From: Arthrobacter globiformis
Lineage (GTDB): Bacteria > Actinomycetota > Actinomycetes > Actinomycetales > Micrococcaceae
DNA: 64,000 nucleotides
Direction of reading: 5' to 3'
NCBI RefSeq assembly: GCF_003261175.1
Contig: NZ_QLNP01000062.1
Coordinates: 308,150 to 372,149 of the forward strand
Positions 62,523-64,000 of this stretch are shown one piece after another; within the stretch, counting starts at the first letter, position 1; each line of letters begins with the position of its first letter. The notes beneath the pieces were generated by a model. It had not been told where the DNA came from. It ran no database searches and saw only the letters and a program-made list of their open reading frames with translations. A program made the translations under genes and the position numbers.

Positions 62523-64000
62523 TCAGTTCTCGAAGGCTGCTGTGTTGTCCTCGAACGCTTCGAGAGGCGGGCAGGAGCAGACCAGGTTCCGGTCGCCTGC
62601 GGCGCCGTCGATGCGGCCCACCGGCGGGAAATACTTGTCCTGCCTGAGCGTGTGAACGGGGAAAACGGCCTGCTCGCGCGGGTAGGCGCGGTCCCAGTCG
62701 GAGCTGATGGCAGCGGCCGCGGTGTGCGGTGCGTTGCGCAGCGGGGAGTTCTCCACGGTGAAGTCGCCGTTGGCGACCTGGTCAATCTCGGCGCGGATGG
62801 AGATCATGGCCTTGATGAACCGGTCGATCTCGCCCAGGTCCTCGGACTCGGTGGGCTCCACCATCAGGGTGCCGGCGACCGGGAACGCCAGCGTGGGCGC
62901 GTGGAAGCCGTAGTCGATCAGGCGCTTGGCCACGTCCTCGGCGGTCACACCGGTCTTGGCGGTGAGTTCGCGCAGGTCAAGGATGCACTCGTGTGCCACG
63001 AGCCCGCCTTCGCCCGTGTAGAGCACGGGGAAGAAGTCGTTGAGGCTGGCTGCAACATAGTTCGCGGCGAGCAGCGCCGACTTGGTGGCCTCGGTCAGGC
63101 CGCTGCCGCCCATGAGCTTCACGTAGGCCCAGGAGATGGGCAGCACGCCGGCGGAGCCGAAGCGCGAGGCGGAGATCGGAACGTCGTTGCCTTCGGTCCA
63201 GGTGGCCGCATCGCCCGGCATGAACGGTGCCAGGTGCGCCTTGGCCGCAACGGGACCGACGCCGGGGCCGCCGCCGCCGTGCGGGATGCAGAAGGTTTTG
63301 TGCAGGTTCAGGTGCGAGACATCCCCGCCGAACTTGCCCGGCTGCGCCAGGCCAACGAGCGCGTTGAGGTTGGCGCCGTCGATGTAGACCTGGCCGCCGG
63401 CCGCGTGGATGGCGTCGCAGACCTCGCGGACGTCGGCGTCGTATACCCCGTGGGTGGACGGGTAGGTGATCATGATGCAGGACAGGGCGTCCTTGTTGGC
63501 CTCGATCTTGGCGTAAAGGTCCGTGTGGTCGATGGTGCCGTCGGCGGCGGTGGCCACGACGACGACCTTCATGCCGGCCAGCACGGCCGAGGCGGCGTTG
63601 GTGCCGTGCGCCGAGGCCGGGATCAGGCAGATGTTGCGCTGGTCATCGCCGCGGGACAGGTGGTAGCCGCGGATCGCCAGCAGCCCGGCGAGCTCACCCT
63701 GCGAGCCGGCGTTCGGCTGGATGGACACCTGGTCGTACCCGGTGATCTCGGCGAGGTCGGCTTCCAGACCATCGATCAGTTCGCGCCAGCCCTCGGTCTG
63801 CGAGTCCGGGGCGAACGGGTGGATCGAGGCGAATTCGGGCCAGGAAATGGCTTCCATCTCGGCCGTGGCGTTCAGCTTCATGGTGCAGGAGCCCAGCGGG
63901 ATCATGGTGCGGTCCAGCGCCAGGTCACGGTCCGAGAGCTTGCGGATGTAACGCAGCAGCTGGGTTTCGGACCGGTGCGTGTTGAACACCGGGTGCTGCA
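62523..64000 (-). CDS. gcvP: glycine dehydrogenase (P protein), 5' end cut off
   Basis: The C-terminal half of the large PLP-dependent P protein that decarboxylates glycine. The frame continues past the right edge, so the start is not visible; about 490 residues are seen. PLP-binding lysine lies in [20 protein letters not shown], and [20 protein letters not shown] and [19 protein letters not shown] are diagnostic. It is the first visible gene of gcvP-gcvT-gcvH-glyA-sdaA. Confidence 0.97.
   Translation of the reverse strand, partial: QHPVFNTHRSETQLLRYIRKLSDRDLALDRTMIPLGSCTMKLNATAEMEAISWPEFASIHPFAPDSQTEGWRELIDGLEADLAEITGYDQVSIQPNAGSQGELAGLLAIRGYHLSRGDDQRNICLIPASAHGTNAASAVLAGMKVVVVATAADGTIDHTDLYAKIEANKDALSCIMITYPSTHGVYDADVREVCDAIHAAGGQVYIDGANLNALVGLAQPGKFGGDVSHLNLHKTFCIPHGGGGPGVGPVAAKAHLAPFMPGDAATWTEGNDVPISASRFGSAGVLPISWAYVKLMGGSGLTEATKSALLAANYVAASLNDFFPVLYTGEGGLVAHECILDLRELTAKTGVTAEDVAKRLIDYGFHAPTLAFPVAGTLMVEPTESEDLGEIDRFIKAMISIRAEIDQVANGDFTVENSPLRNAPHTAAAAISSDWDRAYPREQAVFPVHTLRQDKYFPPVGRIDGAAGDRNLVCSCPPLEAFEDNTAAFEN

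Overview
The window is high-GC DNA from an actinobacterium of the Arthrobacter/Pseudarthrobacter type (Micrococcaceae). Evidence: high GC with G/C-ending codons, frequent GTG and TTG starts, many 4-base start/stop overlaps, a DtxR/IdeR-type regulator with a matching iron box, two c-di-AMP (ydaO-type) riboswitches in front of cell-wall hydrolases, a groEL gene under a CIRCE element, and actinobacterial families such as DUF3027, DUF3263, DUF6457, LytR_C and the XPB-type helicase pair. No prophage, plasmid, insertion sequence or CRISPR array was recognised, and most of the window looks like core chromosome.

Layout. 1-4.5 kb: myo-inositol catabolism genes (iolD, Cgl0159-type aldolase, iolC) plus a tautomerase whose promoter shares an operator motif with iolC. 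4.6-8 kb: an ArsR/SRPBCC pair and sucCD. 8-18.5 kb: a lipoprotein, PcrA/UvrD helicase, an inositol-monophosphatase-like enzyme, two membrane proteins, tRNA-Arg(CCU), DUF6314, a Nudix hydrolase, an ABC exporter and an ABC-F ATPase. 18.7-21.7 kb: a tandemly duplicated two-gene cassette (double-HTH protein + seven-helix membrane protein), the best candidate here for an undescribed system. 22-24.3 kb: a cystine-type ABC importer behind a structured leader. 24.3-31 kb: GH38 alpha-mannosidase and the mobA-DUF6457-moeA-fdhD molybdenum cofactor operon. 31-35.6 kb: HNH nuclease, three secreted peptidoglycan hydrolases with two riboswitches, and the iron regulator. 36-42.7 kb: serC, DUF3027, cold-shock protein, a small membrane protein, and the helicase-associated protein/XPB pair. 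42.8-50.2 kb: two-component system, orphan WXG100 protein, RNase H fusion, GroEL, a solute-binding lipoprotein and CspA. 50.3-57.5 kb: LytR_C protein, DUF3263, uracil-DNA glycosylase, iron-regulated siderophore-interacting protein, ThrE-type exporter, FemX-type ligase, nuclease and TspO. 57.5-64 kb: sdaA, glyA, gcvH, gcvT and part of gcvP, all on the minus strand, forming a glycine-to-serine-to-pyruvate route.

How the genes connect. The gcv genes release one-carbon units from glycine, GlyA makes serine and SdaA deaminates it to pyruvate; SerC at 36 kb is the biosynthetic counterpart. The iron regulator at 35 kb probably controls the siderophore-interacting protein at 52 kb through a box that overlaps the ung stop codon. 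The riboswitches tie two of the three wall hydrolases to c-di-AMP. Several non-coding structures deserve attention: a pair of 79-bp elements with covarying stems in the gcv/glyA/sdaA gaps, a 23-bp-arm hairpin at 4.5 kb, leader hairpins before the ABC-F and cystine-transporter genes, a three-half-site CIRCE, and 15-bp and 18-bp minisatellites. All family names are from reading motifs by eye; no database search was run.
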